Assembly: GCA_959604655.1 (NCBI GenBank)
Contig: CAUHCL010000001.1
Location: 3,111-67,110, forward strand
Origin: an uncultured Alistipes sp.
GTDB taxonomy: Bacteria; Bacteroidota; Bacteroidia; Bacteroidales; Rikenellaceae
Length of the DNA stretch: 64,000 nucleotides
Reading direction: 5' to 3'
The notes under the pieces are model-generated. The model saw only the letters and a list, made by a program, of their open reading frames with translations. It ran no database searches and was not told where the DNA came from. A program made the translations under genes and the position numbers. This document shows, one piece after another, positions 61,787 to 64,000 of the stretch (position 1 is its first letter; every line of letters starts with the position of its first letter).

Positions 61787-64000
<2,214 letters not shown>

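Overview
The window looks like chromosomal DNA of a fairly GC-rich Bacteroidota, most likely a Bacteroidales gut commensal of the Alistipes/Rikenellaceae kind (inference). Sequence grounds: at least 18 gene starts are preceded by the Bacteroidota -7 promoter box TAnnTTTG; purine-rich Shine-Dalgarno sites are scarce; two fimbrillin-type lipoproteins are present; the primary sigma factor is short (286 aa, no region 1.1); the tmRNA tag ends in YALAA; and there is a histone-H1-like small basic protein.

Layout. 1-848: 3' end of mnmA. 849-1596: no recognisable gene. 1597-3557: two fimbrillin-like lipoproteins (minus). 4206-5557: yqaA-aroE. 5559-5777: DUF2007 protein. 5956-11429: secreted serine hydrolase, dnaE, trxA. 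11603-21047: a long minus-strand run (uridine phosphorylase, dnaN, exonuclease, LysM/PBP1 protein, rex, a ribF whose riboflavin-kinase half is degenerate, ybgC, yhhN, htpG). 21166-25164: glmM, M20 dipeptidase, cysteine synthase. 25165-27339: a minimal class 2 type V CRISPR locus. 27608-34850: alkaline phosphatase, ung, GNAT, TlpA-like lipoprotein, rpoD, glyA. 35356-42135: complete L-rhamnose operon (rhaB-rhaA-fucO-rhaT-rhaD-araC regulator). 42284-46866: Tyr phosphatase, DoxX-like protein, and a three-gene envelope operon ending in an EptA-like phosphoethanolamine transferase. 47061-52604: histone-like protein, AspT-type transporter, lrgBA, YitT-like protein, acyltransferase. 52677-53076: tmRNA. 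53385-56867: ftsE, gyrB, udk. 57094-64000: mutS, O-methyltransferase, M16 peptidase, 3' part of uvrA (runs off the window).

Two things stand out. First, 25165-27339 is a one-gene CRISPR system: a 496-aa Cas12f-like nuclease with intact RuvC residues, a putative tracrRNA in the 190 nt after the gene, and eight 36-bp repeats with seven 29-30-nt spacers, all reading on the minus strand; no cas1/cas2/cas4 is nearby. Second, an intergenic repeat family recurs about every 6-10 kb. It has an imperfect palindromic body (TTCGCCG...CGGCGAA) ending in a 19-nt hairpin whose stem sequence differs between copies but always stays paired. Copies often sit directly behind stop codons, and one copy of each of its two sequence types flanks the cysK/CRISPR/cas12f segment.

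How genes work together: the rhamnose genes convert L-rhamnose to DHAP and lactaldehyde and reduce the latter; dnaE, dnaN, gyrB, mutS, uvrA, ung and the DnaQ-like exonuclease cover replication and repair; ssrA handles stalled ribosomes; Rex links NADH/NAD status to transcription.
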